DNA of 23,488 nucleotides from an uncultured Collinsella sp. Lineage in GTDB: Bacteria > Actinomycetota > Coriobacteriia > Coriobacteriales > Coriobacteriaceae. The stretch's first letter is position 1, and each line of letters opens with the position of its first letter. This document shows positions 1-7,601 of the stretch, piece by piece. A program made the position numbers and the translations under genes. The stretch lies in contig UQNU01000036.1 in assembly GCA_900542555.1 (NCBI GenBank), forward strand, positions 1 through 23,488. Direction: 5' to 3'. The notes under the pieces were generated by a model, which did no database searches, had not been told where the DNA came from, and worked only from the letters and a program-made list of their open reading frames with translations.

Positions 1-53
1 ATCGTTGGGGCCAGGCCCGATTTTGCCTCTTGACAATGTCCTGCTCATATTAA

Positions 54-87
54 AAAGGGACGATAACCCCAAGGTTATCGTCCCTTT
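54..87 (-). terminator. Rho-independent terminator of ettA
   Basis: A perfect 15-bp stem (arms 54-68 and 73-87, loop CCAA at 69-72) lies 24 nt past the ettA stop codon. On the minus strand the stem ends in a run of U (plus-strand A at 52-56), so it fits termination of ettA. The plus-strand side has only TTTCTCGTT, so it may also work weakly for a gene arriving from the left. Confidence 0.9.
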
Positions 88-110
88 CTCGTTAGGTCAC
101 CTGAGCTCGA

Positions 111-1790
111 CTAATCGCGCGTGAGCTTGCGGTGGATACGATGCGGCTGGGCTGCGTCCTCGCCAAGGCGCTCGATGCGGTTGGCCTGATAGGCCTCGAA
201 GTTGCCCTCAAACCAATACCAGTTGCCCGGATTCTCGTCGGTGCCCTCCCACGCCAGAATGTGCGTGGCGACGCGGTCCAGGAACATACGGTCGTGGCTA
301 ATGACCACCGAGCAGCCCGGGAACTCGAGCAGCGCCGCTTCGAGCGAGGACAGCGTCTCGACGTCGAGGTCGTTCGTGGGCTCGTCGAGGAGCAGCAGGT
401 TGCCGCCCTGCTTGAGCGTAAGCGCCAAGTTCAGACGGTTGCGCTCGCCACCGGAGAGTACGCCGGCGCGCTTCTGCTGGTCCTGGCCTTTAAAGCCAAA
501 GGTCGCCACATAAGCACGGCTCGGAACCTCGGTCTCACCGACCATCATGTGGTCCAGGCCATCCGAGACGACCTCCCACAGGTTCTTATCGGGGTCGATG
601 CCGGAACGGTTCTGATCGACATAGGAGATCTTGACGGTCTCGCCCACCTCGAGCTCGCCCGAAGTCAGCGGCTCCAGGCCCACGATGGTCTTGAACAGCG
701 TGGTCTTGCCCACACCGTTGGGGCCGATGACACCCACAATGCCGTTGCGCGGCAGGGTGAACGATAGGTCGTCGATGAGCACACGGCCATCGAACTCCTT
801 GTGCAGGTGATGGGCCTCGAGCACCTTGTTGCCCAGACGCGGGCCCACGGGGATGCGAATGTCGGTCCAGTCGAGCTTCTGGCTTGCGCGGGCCTCGGCC
901 TCCATCTCCTCGTAACGAGCCAGACGGGCCTTGTTCTTGGCCTGGCGAGCCTTGGGCGAGCTGCGTACCCACTCGAGCTCGGCCTCCATGCGCTTGGCGA
1001 GCTTGGCGTCGCGGTTGCCCTGCGCCTCGATACGGGCGGCCTTGGTCTCCAGATACGTGGAGTAGTTGCCCTTGTAGGGATAAAGGTGACCGCGGTCGAC
1101 CTCGCAGATCCACTCGGCAACGTTATCCAGGAAGTAGCGATCGTGCGTGACGGCAAGCACCGCGCCCTGGTAGTTGTGCAGGAAGTGCTCGAGCCACAGG
1201 ATCGACTCGGCGTCCAGGTGGTTCGTGGGCTCGTCGAGCAGCAGCAGGTCGGGAGCCTCGAGCAGCAGCTTGCACAGGGCCACGCGACGGCGCTCGCCGC
1301 CGGAAAGCACATTAACCGGCATGTCAGAATCGGGCAGCTGCAGGGCGTCCATGGCCTGGCCGAGCTTGGAATCGATATCCCAGCCGTCAGCGGCGTCGAT
1401 CTCGTCCTGGAGCTTGCCCATCTCGGCCATGAGGGCGTCCATGTCGCAATCCGGGTCGCACATCTCCTCGCCGATCTTGTTGAAGCGATCGACCTTGGCA
1501 ATCATGTCGCCAAACGCCATGCGCACGTTCTCGATGACGGTCTTGTCGTCGTCGAGCGGCGGCTCCTGCTGCAGGATGCCCACGGTGTAGCCGGGAGTGA
1601 GCCTGGCATCGCCGTTGGAGACCTCCTCGATGCCGGCCATGATCTTGAGCAGGGTCGACTTGCCCATACCGTTGGGGCCCACGACGCCGATCTTGGCACC
1701 GGGGTAGAAGCTCAGGGTCACGTCGTCAAGGATTACCTTGTCGCCATGGGCCTTGCGAGCCTGATACATCTGGTAGATAAACTCTGCCAT
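111..1790 (-). CDS. ettA: Energy-dependent translational throttle protein EttA (ABC-F ATPase)
   Basis: This is a soluble ABC-F protein of 559 residues, the usual EttA length. EttA binds the ribosomal E site and gates entry into the elongation cycle according to the ATP/ADP ratio. Two ABC domains are visible: Walker A at 38-46 (GPNGMGKST) and 356-364 (GPNGVGKTT), signature LSGGER at 162-167 and 445-450, and Walker B with DEPTNHLD at 186-193 and DEPTNDLD at 469-476. The charged helical linker at about 250-305 is the P-site tRNA interaction motif of ABC-F proteins. There are no membrane segments, so it is not a transporter. The start MAEFIYQMYQ matches the family N-terminus; an AAAGGA lies about 12 nt upstream with a closer CAGG. 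It is transcribed alone and ends at a strong terminator. Other ABC-F members (resistance type) are less likely because of the N-terminus and the DEPTN spacing. Confidence 0.95.
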   Translation of the reverse strand: MAEFIYQMYQARKAHGDKVILDDVTLSFYPGAKIGVVGPNGMGKSTLLKIMAGIEEVSNGDARLTPGYTVGILQQEPPLDDDKTVIENVRMAFGDMIAKVDRFNKIGEEMCDPDCDMDALMAEMGKLQDEIDAADGWDIDSKLGQAMDALQLPDSDMPVNVLSGGERRRVALCKLLLEAPDLLLLDEPTNHLDAESILWLEHFLHNYQGAVLAVTHDRYFLDNVAEWICEVDRGHLYPYKGNYSTYLETKAARIEAQGNRDAKLAKRMEAELEWVRSSPKARQAKNKARLARYEEMEAEARASQKLDWTDIRIPVGPRLGNKVLEAHHLHKEFDGRVLIDDLSFTLPRNGIVGVIGPNGVGKTTLFKTIVGLEPLTSGELEVGETVKISYVDQNRSGIDPDKNLWEVVSDGLDHMMVGETEVPSRAYVATFGFKGQDQQKRAGVLSGGERNRLNLALTLKQGGNLLLLDEPTNDLDVETLSSLEAALLEFPGCSVVISHDRMFLDRVATHILAWEGTDENPGNWYWFEGNFEAYQANRIERLGEDAAQPHRIHRKLTRD

Positions 1791-1881
1791 TTGCCTGTTT
1801 TATCCTTTCTACCTGCTGTTTCTCTATTCTTGTTTCGCTTTAGTAGAAACGAAATGAGGAAATCAGCTCTGAAACGTAACG

Positions 1882-1908
1882 AAAAAGGGGCATGGTTGCC
1901 CATACCCC
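1882..1908 (-). terminator. Terminator of the sdpR-sdpI operon
   Basis: The arms 1887-1895 and 1900-1908 form a 9-bp stem with loop TTGC. The one mismatch on the plus strand becomes a U-G wobble in minus-strand RNA, and five U follow (plus-strand A at 1882-1886). It lies 66 nt after the sdpI stop codon. This places a transcription end between sdpI and ettA, so ettA needs its own promoter in 1791-1881. Confidence 0.8.
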
Positions 1909-1974
1909 CTAATACTACCTGGGAAAAATCCCCCAGAACATACCATGAACTGCGTACGCTAGTTTTCCGCAACC

Positions 1975-2679
1975 TTAACGAACAGCCCGCTGAGATTTGC
2001 GCCACAGCAGATACGAGTAGACGTAGACGGCTCCGACCGAACCAAACGCCAGAACCGCAATCACCGCGGCGACGACTTCATTCGAAAGCACCGCACCTGC
2101 CACGCCCATCGCAATCAGGCCAACACCCAGCACCATAAAGCAGGCACCGCCAAAGCGCTGCGTACGGCGCCAGTTCTCGGGATCGGCAAGCGCCCAAGGC
2201 GTCTTGATACCGAGCGTATAGTTCTGCTTCACACGCGGCAAGTAGTTGCCTACGCCGATGAACAGCAAACCGATAGCACCGGAAATCAGCACGTTGACCG
2301 AACCGACCGCCGGCACCACGCCCCAGACCGTAAGCTCTCCCAGCCAGCTTACGGCACACATGAACAAGGTAAAGGCGATTACGAAGCCCTGATAGAACTT
2401 GCCCGAGGTTCGATATGCCTCACCTTTGGGATCGATGCGCGGCACCACGCGGAACATTGCGAGAAGCGCCAGCGGCAACGCGCCGAGCGCCGATGCCATC
2501 CAGCTAGGACCCCAACCGTCGACAGCGCCGTTCGCGCCCCAGTGCGTGGGAATCTGCGCAGGCAAGCTCGGCATCACCCAGAGATGCGCGGCAACATTAA
2601 TAGCGCAGACCACAACAAGCATGGCCCACGCGCGCGACGATACCCCCGTGGCGTGAATGCCCTTGTTTTCGTTATTCAT
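1975..2679 (-). CDS. sdpI: SdpI-family membrane protein (DUF1648 plus SdpI domain)
   Basis: This 234-residue integral membrane protein has about six hydrophobic segments (roughly 18-38, 60-80, 97-117, 124-144, 178-198, 201-225). The segment around LPAQIPTHWGANGAVDGWGP (40-59) is the DUF1648 signature. The stretch from NYLPRVKQNYTLGIKTPWAL onward (about 145-180) is the SdpI domain core. In Bacillus subtilis SdpI is the immunity protein against the SdpC killing factor and also sequesters the repressor SdpR at the membrane. Here it overlaps the sdpR-like gene by 8 bases, the same pairing as in B. subtilis. No sdpC, sdpA or sdpB is present in the window, so the role may be immunity to foreign toxin or general envelope function. 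Family membership is clear; the exact role is inferred. Confidence 0.85.
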   Translation of the reverse strand: MNNENKGIHATGVSSRAWAMLVVVCAINVAAHLWVMPSLPAQIPTHWGANGAVDGWGPSWMASALGALPLALLAMFRVVPRIDPKGEAYRTSGKFYQGFVIAFTLFMCAVSWLGELTVWGVVPAVGSVNVLISGAIGLLFIGVGNYLPRVKQNYTLGIKTPWALADPENWRRTQRFGGACFMVLGVGLIAMGVAGAVLSNEVVAAVIAVLAFGSVGAVYVYSYLLWRKSQRAVR

Positions 2680-2950
2680 CCTTATTACCTTCCGTGTTTG
2701 TAAAGCCCATAAACCAACCGATCAAGTCCTGCATGACGGTGGTGTTTAAGCTGTAAACGATGTTTTGGCCATGACGTTCGTCGGTCACCAACCCGGCGTT
2801 TTTGAGCGTCGCCAAATGATGGCTCAATGACGGCTTGCTGATGTCAAAATGCTCGGCAAGCTCCCCGGCCGTGCAATTGCCCTCGCGCAGCAGTTCCAAA
2901 ATGTGACGCCGTGTAGGATCGGCCAGCGCCTTAAAACCCTCTCCCGGCAT
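2672..2950 (-). CDS. sdpR: ArsR-family transcriptional repressor, SdpR-like
   Basis: This is a 92-residue winged-helix regulator. The recognition region reads AGELAEHFDISKPSLSHHL followed by LKNAGLV and a beta-wing with RHGQNIVYSL, typical of the SdpR/autorepressor branch of ArsR proteins. It lacks the paired-cysteine metal site of ArsR/SmtB sensors, so metal sensing is unlikely. The start at 2950 is chosen because AGGAGG sits 4 nt upstream; an earlier ATG at 2968 would place that ribosome binding site inside the gene. Its stop codon overlaps the sdpI start, so the two are co-translated. A strong promoter lies at 2985-3013. By analogy it represses its own operon until SdpI captures it at the membrane. 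Confidence 0.85.
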   Translation of the reverse strand: MPGEGFKALADPTRRHILELLREGNCTAGELAEHFDISKPSLSHHLATLKNAGLVTDERHGQNIVYSLNTTVMQDLIGWFMGFTNTEGNKDE

Positions 2951-2984
2951 AAGACCTCCTCTCATCATCTCTCATGACGTGCAC

Positions 2985-3013
2985 ACTATACTCAATATTT
3001 GGATGTTTGTCTA
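2985..3013 (-). promoter_or_regulatory. Promoter of sdpR-sdpI
   Basis: On the minus strand a -35 box TAGACA (3008-3013) and a -10 box TATAGT (2985-2990) are separated by exactly 17 nt, each matching the sigma-70-type consensus at five of six positions. Transcription would begin near 2978, about 28 nt before the chosen sdpR start. The spacer holds an AT-rich stretch that could be the SdpR operator, but no clear palindrome is seen. Confidence 0.7.
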
Positions 3014-3057
3014 ACTATCTAATCGCAATGCTTCAAACCACATCAAAGCAAACGCCA

Positions 3058-3085
3058 TCGCAACCTATGGGCGATTACCTATAAT
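3058..3085 (+). promoter_or_regulatory. Candidate promoter of tcdA-tatD
   Basis: A perfect -10 box TATAAT is at 3080-3085. The best -35 match, TCGCAA at 3058-3063 with a 16-nt spacer, is poor. The predicted start near 3092 gives a leader of about 38 nt before the tcdA ATG. A 6-bp inverted repeat (CGCCAT at 3053-3058, ATGGCG at 3083-3088) brackets the promoter. Confidence 0.5.
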
Positions 3086-3129
3086 GGCGATAGCTAAAAC
3101 ACGACCTGCTTCCCCATCGGAGGATATTT

Positions 3130-3927
3130 ATGACCGAAACCACAGCCGCAACTCCCATCGAGACACGCGACACCAAGCTCGAGATTATCATGGGCCGCGA
3201 GGCACTCGATAAGCTCGCCGATGCTACGGTGCTAGTGCTCGGCTGCGGAGGCGTGGGCTCCAACTGCTGCGAGGCACTCGCCCGCGGCGGCATCGGTCAT
3301 TTCGTCATTCTGGACAAGGACATCATCGCGCCCAGCAATATCAATCGCCAGGCCATCGCCTTTCACAGCACCGTCGGCAAGCGCAAGGTTGACGTGATGG
3401 AAGCCATGATCCACGACATCAATCCCGCCGCTGCCGTCATCAAGCGAACTGAATACTTGCTGAGCGACAACATCGATGATTTCTTCGCGAGCGTTTTGGA
3501 GCAGACGGACGGCAAGCTCGACTACGTCGTCGACGCCATCGACACCATCTCGGCCAAGCTCACCATTGCCAAATATGCTCAGGACCACGACATTCGTTTG
3601 GTTAGCTCCATGGGCGGGGCCAACAAGCTCCATCCCGAGTGCCTCCGCTTTGCCGACATTTTCGATACGGTACGTGACCCCATGAGCCGCATCATGCGCA
3701 AAGAATGCAAGAAGCGCGGAATCAAGAGCCTGCATGTACTGTTTAGCTGCGAGGAATCGGTTAAAACACAGCCCCGCGACCCTTCCAACATCCACGAGCG
3801 CACCGAGCTGGGAACCGCCAGCTTTATGCCGCCCATCATGGGCCAGATGATTGCCGGCGAGGTTATCCGCCAGATCAGCGGCCGCGGCACTGAGCGCGTA
3901 CGCTCCGATGGCCAACGTCTGGACTAG
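3130..3927 (+). CDS. tcdA: tRNA threonylcarbamoyladenosine dehydratase TcdA (ThiF/MoeB family)
   Basis: TcdA uses ATP to cyclise the threonylcarbamoyl group of t6A37 in ANN-decoding tRNAs to ct6A. The 265-residue protein has the nucleotide-binding loop LGCGGVGSN (37-45), the acidic strand LDKD (61-64) and the adenylation motif SNINRQ (69-74) of the E1-like superfamily. The C-terminal part holds the TcdA-type segment with SCEES, IHERTELGTASFMPPIMG and a final GEVIRQI helix. No rhodanese or ubiquitin-like partner domain is fused, which argues against MoeB and ThiF proper. GGAGG lies 7 nt before the ATG. It is the first gene of a two-gene unit with the TatD-like hydrolase 14 nt downstream. Confidence 0.9.
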   Translation: MTETTAATPIETRDTKLEIIMGREALDKLADATVLVLGCGGVGSNCCEALARGGIGHFVILDKDIIAPSNINRQAIAFHSTVGKRKVDVMEAMIHDINPAAAVIKRTEYLLSDNIDDFFASVLEQTDGKLDYVVDAIDTISAKLTIAKYAQDHDIRLVSSMGGANKLHPECLRFADIFDTVRDPMSRIMRKECKKRGIKSLHVLFSCEESVKTQPRDPSNIHERTELGTASFMPPIMGQMIAGEVIRQISGRGTERVRSDGQRLD

Positions 3928-3941
3928 CGGAGCGCACCGAG

Positions 3942-4724
3942 ATGGAGCCCCAGTTATTTGATGCACACTGCCATCTTGATTTAATGGCTCACCCGGACGC
4001 CGTTGCCGATGAGGCGACGGCGCTGGGCTTGGGTCTATTTGACTGCGGCGTCAATCCGCGCGACTTTTCGGCCGCAAACGAGCGCGCCTGTCGCCAACCA
4101 GGCATCATCGCCGGCGTTGGGCTTCACCCCTGGTGGCTCGCCGATGGCCACTGCGGTTTTGTCGAAGTCAATCTGCTTTGCGAAGTTGCTGCCCAAGAAC
4201 GCTACATCGGCGAAGTCGGACTCGACTTTTCCGCGCGCTTTGCTGGAAGTGAGCCGCTACAAATACAGGCACTTAACCGGCTCTGCGATGCGCTCGTGCA
4301 GCATCCTCTTACCGGGCGCGTGATATCAATTCACGCCGTTCGTTCGGCAGGAGCCGTACTGGACGTCCTCGAATCGCATGGACTACTCATCCCAAACCCC
4401 GACTCCCCCGCTATCATCTTCCACTGGTTTAGCGGTACTTCGGACGAGCTTGTCCGCGCGCGCGATACAGGCTGCTATTTTTCCGTCAACGAACGCATGC
4501 TCGCGTCTAAACGAGGACGCGAATACGCACGACAGATTCCACTCGATCGTTTACTGCTCGAAACCGATGCGCCGGCGGAGGCAAACACAGAAACAAGCGC
4601 GCAGTCGCTCATCGGATCGCTCGCAAGGACCTCGATGCGCATTGCCTCACTCAAAAACTGTGACGCAAAGCGCATCGAGTCGGTAGTTTTAGCAAATGCG
4701 CACTCTGTTTTTGACCTTCACTAA
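3942..4724 (+). CDS. TatD-family metal-dependent hydrolase (putative DNase)
   Basis: This is a TIM-barrel hydrolase of 260 residues with the metal ligands expected of TatD proteins: HxH at 9-11 (DAHCHLD), Glu91 in IGEVGLDF, His131, His161 in IIFHWFSGT and Asp209 in LLETDAP. TatD enzymes are cytoplasmic nucleases or phosphoesterases, usually implicated in DNA repair or RNA trimming. The sequence is somewhat divergent from core TatD/YcfH (for example GVNPRDF in place of the usual loop), so only the family is assigned. A GGAG lies 9 nt ahead of the ATG. It sits 14 nt after tcdA and is probably co-transcribed; no functional link between the two is known. Confidence 0.85.
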   Translation: MEPQLFDAHCHLDLMAHPDAVADEATALGLGLFDCGVNPRDFSAANERACRQPGIIAGVGLHPWWLADGHCGFVEVNLLCEVAAQERYIGEVGLDFSARFAGSEPLQIQALNRLCDALVQHPLTGRVISIHAVRSAGAVLDVLESHGLLIPNPDSPAIIFHWFSGTSDELVRARDTGCYFSVNERMLASKRGREYARQIPLDRLLLETDAPAEANTETSAQSLIGSLARTSMRIASLKNCDAKRIESVVLANAHSVFDLH

Positions 4725-4745
4725 CCCCTGTAGGCAAAAATGCCA

Positions 4746-4776
4746 AGGGACATGCGAATCGCACAACGCAGTCCCT
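4746..4776. terminator. Hairpin between convergent tatD-like and FGGY kinase genes
   Basis: Arms AGGGAC-TGCG (4746-4756, one bulged A) and CGCA-GTCCCT (4767-4776) pair around a 10-nt loop. An accessory hairpin GGCA-AAAA-TGCC lies at 4734-4745. On the minus strand the main stem is followed a few bases later by UUUUU, which suits termination of the long catabolic operon. The plus-strand side has no clear U-tract. Confidence 0.5.
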
Positions 4777-4803
4777 ATTGGTAGGCAGTACAATTCGGCA
4801 GCA

Positions 4804-6321
4804 TTACACCAATTCGTGCATGAGATCACGGTTGCGTGCATACAATTCGTCAAAGATATGACGACGCGACGCATATAACTCGTGGGCAGCCATATCGGGC
4901 TCGATTGTTTGCGCAACGCCAAGGACTCGGGCGAGTTCATCCCATGATGCATAGGCGCCACCTGCGAGAGCTGCCATGATGGCATCACCGAAGCATGCGC
5001 CCACCGTAACCTTGGCAACCGAGACCTCGCGCCCGCATACGTCGGCGATAGCCTGCATCCAAACTGGATTCTTGGTTCCACCTCCGACAAGCATAATGCG
5101 TCCAATTGGCAGACCATGCTCTCGCTCGATAATGTCGACATGGGATGCAACGGTATACGCGACGCCTTCCAAGGCGGCGCGAACCATATGGGCTCGCGTA
5201 TGCCTTCCGGTCAGGCCAAAGAAGACGCCACGCGCCGCGGGATCATTGAGCGGAGTACGCTCCCCCGCAAAGTACGGCAGACACAGGAGCCCATCGGCAC
5301 CCGGCGCCACGTCGGCGGCATCATGCGCCATAACCGAATATGCATCGGGGCCACCGTGGTCCTCGGCCTCCACGGCATCGCGATACAGCTCTTGGCGCAG
5401 CCACGATGTGAGCGCACCCGCCGTATTGGTCCCCGCGCAGATCCCGTAAGTTCCGGGAATGATAAACGTCCCTGGCCACAGGCGGGCATCATCGATCATA
5501 TGATCAGCTAGGTAGATGAAATACGCCGTACTCCCCAACTGAACCATCATATCGCCGGGACGGAATGCACCCGTCGAAATGGCCTCGGCACCAGAGTCGC
5601 CCGTTCCCACTAAGACAGGTGTCCCTGCCGCGAGCCCCGTCGCCTCAGCCGCACGCCGCGTAATCACCCCGGCAATATCGGTAGCCGACATTACCTCCGC
5701 CATCTGGTCAGGCCGGCAGAAACGAGCACATTCACGAGCATCAACCTTCCAGGTGTAGCGGTAGTATAGGGGAAGAAAATCCTCCGCCAAATAACGGTCC
5801 ACCGTAAAACGCCCCGTCAACTTTGCGCATAGAAACGATGACGCCGTCAGGAACTTCGCGGCACGTTCGTGCACCTCGGGCATATTCTCCTTAAACCACA
5901 AGATCTTGGGAGCAATATCTGACGAACAGGGATCGTGCCCGAAAAGCTCGCGTGCGCGATCTGACCCATATTCGGAAAGGAGCTCGTCAATCTGCGGCTT
6001 CGAACGTGCATCGACTCCATACAAAATCGCGGGCGCCAGCGCGTTGCACTCGGTATCGACCGGCACACAGTCGCAACCCAATGCGGAAAGGCCCACGCAT
6101 CCGATCTGTGCCGCGTTAACCCCCGATCGCGCCACCAGCTCGCGCGACAAGCGGCAAAAATCGCCCCACCAGACTGCCTCCGCATCATGCTGGTACCATC
6201 CGTCACACGGGTTGTCCGTCTCATGTCCACAAGAGGCTTGGCAAACGATACTGCATCGATCATCGATTAAAACGCCTTTAGAGGCGCTTGTCCCAATATC
6301 AATACCCAGATAGAGCGCCAT
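4804..6321 (-). CDS. FGGY-family carbohydrate kinase (xylulokinase-like)
   Basis: The 505-residue protein has the complete FGGY layout. The N-terminal phosphate-binding loop is GIDIGTSASKG (6-16), followed by GLSALGCD and LYGVDARS for sugar binding. The C-terminal ATPase half has LVGTGDSGAEA, VQLGSTAYF, RAALEGVAY and the adenosine motif MLVGGGTKNPVW. It would phosphorylate a ketose or polyol with ATP in the cytoplasm. It looks most like xylulokinases, but FGGY specificity cannot be read from motifs. It is the last gene of the catabolic block; its start at 6321 is preceded by GGGGAG that overlaps the end of the BtpA-like gene. In this context it may act on a sugar released from the imported compound rather than on xylulose. 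Confidence 0.88.
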   Translation of the reverse strand: MALYLGIDIGTSASKGVLIDDRCSIVCQASCGHETDNPCDGWYQHDAEAVWWGDFCRLSRELVARSGVNAAQIGCVGLSALGCDCVPVDTECNALAPAILYGVDARSKPQIDELLSEYGSDRARELFGHDPCSSDIAPKILWFKENMPEVHERAAKFLTASSFLCAKLTGRFTVDRYLAEDFLPLYYRYTWKVDARECARFCRPDQMAEVMSATDIAGVITRRAAEATGLAAGTPVLVGTGDSGAEAISTGAFRPGDMMVQLGSTAYFIYLADHMIDDARLWPGTFIIPGTYGICAGTNTAGALTSWLRQELYRDAVEAEDHGGPDAYSVMAHDAADVAPGADGLLCLPYFAGERTPLNDPAARGVFFGLTGRHTRAHMVRAALEGVAYTVASHVDIIEREHGLPIGRIMLVGGGTKNPVWMQAIADVCGREVSVAKVTVGACFGDAIMAALAGGAYASWDELARVLGVAQTIEPDMAAHELYASRRHIFDELYARNRDLMHELV

Positions 6322-6327
6322 AGGTGC

Positions 6328-7137
6328 CTACTCCCCTCGCGCCGTACGAGCGGCAGCCATAAAACGAGCTACCCGCTCAACATCAACCGGAGCATCCAGC
6401 TTTCCGTCGCGCTTTAAGCAGGTGCCGACAAACGCGCCATCGTAGTGAGCAAATACGTCAGCCACGGTATTTTCGCGACAACCGGTGCCACATACCACGG
6501 GTACTTCGCCAACACGCTCGCGGACTTCATCGGCAAGCTCGCCCGAAGCGCCACGACCGGCAGCCGAACCGCCGATGACCATTGCATCCGGAAGGCAATT
6601 AAAGAGAAGTGAATCGGCAATGTCCGCAGTCGTGCGGTCGTTGAGATAAACCTCCCCCTCGCTCGTGATGAAGTGAAAAAGCTTGAGGTCATCCAGGCGC
6701 AGCGCGGCCTTGCGACGCATGGTGTGCGCGAAATCTCGGTTAATCAGCCCGAGATCGCCGGCCCAGGCACCGCAAAAATTGCAGCGCGTGAACTGCGCAT
6801 CGACGGCAGCGCACAGCTCGATTGTGGCATCACCGTCGTAAATAGCCTCAGCTCCCCAAGGAGTCGATAGATCATGGGATAGAGCCCCGATTACATAGCC
6901 CATCGATGCAAGGGTTGAGGGAGAAACGTGCTGCTCATAGGGCATCGAGAGCTCATTGGTAATCAAAATGCCATCGACACCGCCCCGCTGCAACGCCTCG
7001 AGATCGCGCTTGGCGGCTTCCACGACCTGCGGCACGCTTCCGCCCGGGTAATACAGCGGATCGCCCGGCAGAGGACGCAGGTGCAGCATTCCGATAACCG
7101 GCTTTTCGGTCTTGAACATCGAGGTTAGAAACGACAT
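6328..7137 (-). CDS. BtpA/SgcQ family TIM-barrel protein
   Basis: The protein has 269 residues and the hallmark PVIGMLHLRPLPGDP close to its N-terminus, then GGVDGILITNELSMPY, which identifies the BtpA/SgcQ family. BtpA was linked to photosystem I stability in cyanobacteria; SgcQ sits in the E. coli sgc sugar operon. Family members in heterotrophs are usually encoded with sugar kinases and phosphotransferase genes, and their reaction is not established. The start at 7137 is chosen because AAGGAG lies 6 nt upstream; the in-frame ATG at 7152 would bury that site. It lies 33 nt after the YjbQ gene and 6 nt before the FGGY kinase, inside the operon. The TIM-barrel fold and neighbours suggest a sugar-phosphate aldolase- or isomerase-like role, which is inference. 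Confidence 0.85.
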   Translation of the reverse strand: MSFLTSMFKTEKPVIGMLHLRPLPGDPLYYPGGSVPQVVEAAKRDLEALQRGGVDGILITNELSMPYEQHVSPSTLASMGYVIGALSHDLSTPWGAEAIYDGDATIELCAAVDAQFTRCNFCGAWAGDLGLINRDFAHTMRRKAALRLDDLKLFHFITSEGEVYLNDRTTADIADSLLFNCLPDAMVIGGSAAGRGASGELADEVRERVGEVPVVCGTGCRENTVADVFAHYDGAFVGTCLKRDGKLDAPVDVERVARFMAAARTARGE

Positions 7138-7170
7138 AACGTGCTCCTTCATAGAGTTATTGCAGGGACG

Positions 7171-7599
7171 TTACTCCCCCAGCACCTCGACGTACACTTT
7201 TCGCTTCTGCGGACCGTCAAACTCCGCAAGATAGATGTTCTGGGCACTTCCGCACACGATGTGGCCATCTTGGACGGGAAAGAAGCAACTGTTTCCACAA
7301 ATCATGCTCTTGATATGCCCACAGGAGTTGTTGCCGGTGGCTCCATAGCTCGGCAGGAAGTGTGCATGCGCATAGGGGGCATCGAGTGGGGCGATGCGAT
7401 CAAGCGTCTCCATAAGATCCGTCTCCACGCAGGGCAGCCCCTCGTTTACCACGATTCCACAGGTCGTATGCGACAAAATAATCGCTGCCAAGCCATTGGT
7501 CACCGAGCTGCGTTCGATGGCAGCGTGCACGTCTTCGGTAATATCGATGAACTGGTCCGGAGCAGTCGATAGATAGCTCAATGTCTCGAGCGTCACCAT
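7171..7599 (-). CDS. YjbQ/UPF0047 family protein
   Basis: This small 142-residue protein matches the YjbQ (UPF0047) family: SHTTCGIVVNEG at about 43-54, a histidine-rich centre with HAHFLPSYG and NNSCGHIKSM, then the conserved end with a glycine followed by SAQNIYLAEFDGP and VYVEVLGE. In most members the tetrapeptide in this last motif is GTWQ; here it reads GSAQ, so this is a divergent branch. E. coli YjbQ shows weak thiamine-phosphate synthase activity, but the physiological role is unknown. The start is 2 nt after the upstream hydrolase stop; the ribosome binding site GGGG lies in the last codons of that gene, so the two are translationally coupled. Placement in a sugar-amine operon suggests a catabolic function. 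Confidence 0.8.
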   Translation of the reverse strand: MVTLETLSYLSTAPDQFIDITEDVHAAIERSSVTNGLAAIILSHTTCGIVVNEGLPCVETDLMETLDRIAPLDAPYAHAHFLPSYGATGNNSCGHIKSMICGNSCFFPVQDGHIVCGSAQNIYLAEFDGPQKRKVYVEVLGE

Positions 7600-7601
7600 G
7601 T

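Noticed and set aside
30..58. TTGACA at 30-35 as a promoter -35 box
   Set aside because: No -10-like box at 16-18 nt; the following bases are the ettA terminator stem.
801..2138. Long plus-strand frame opposite ettA and part of sdpI
   Set aside because: It runs across two real minus-strand genes and a terminator and has no family motifs.
4696..4878. Short plus-strand frame after the TatD-like gene
   Set aside because: It overlaps the end of tatD, the terminator hairpin and the kinase gene; no ribosome binding site.
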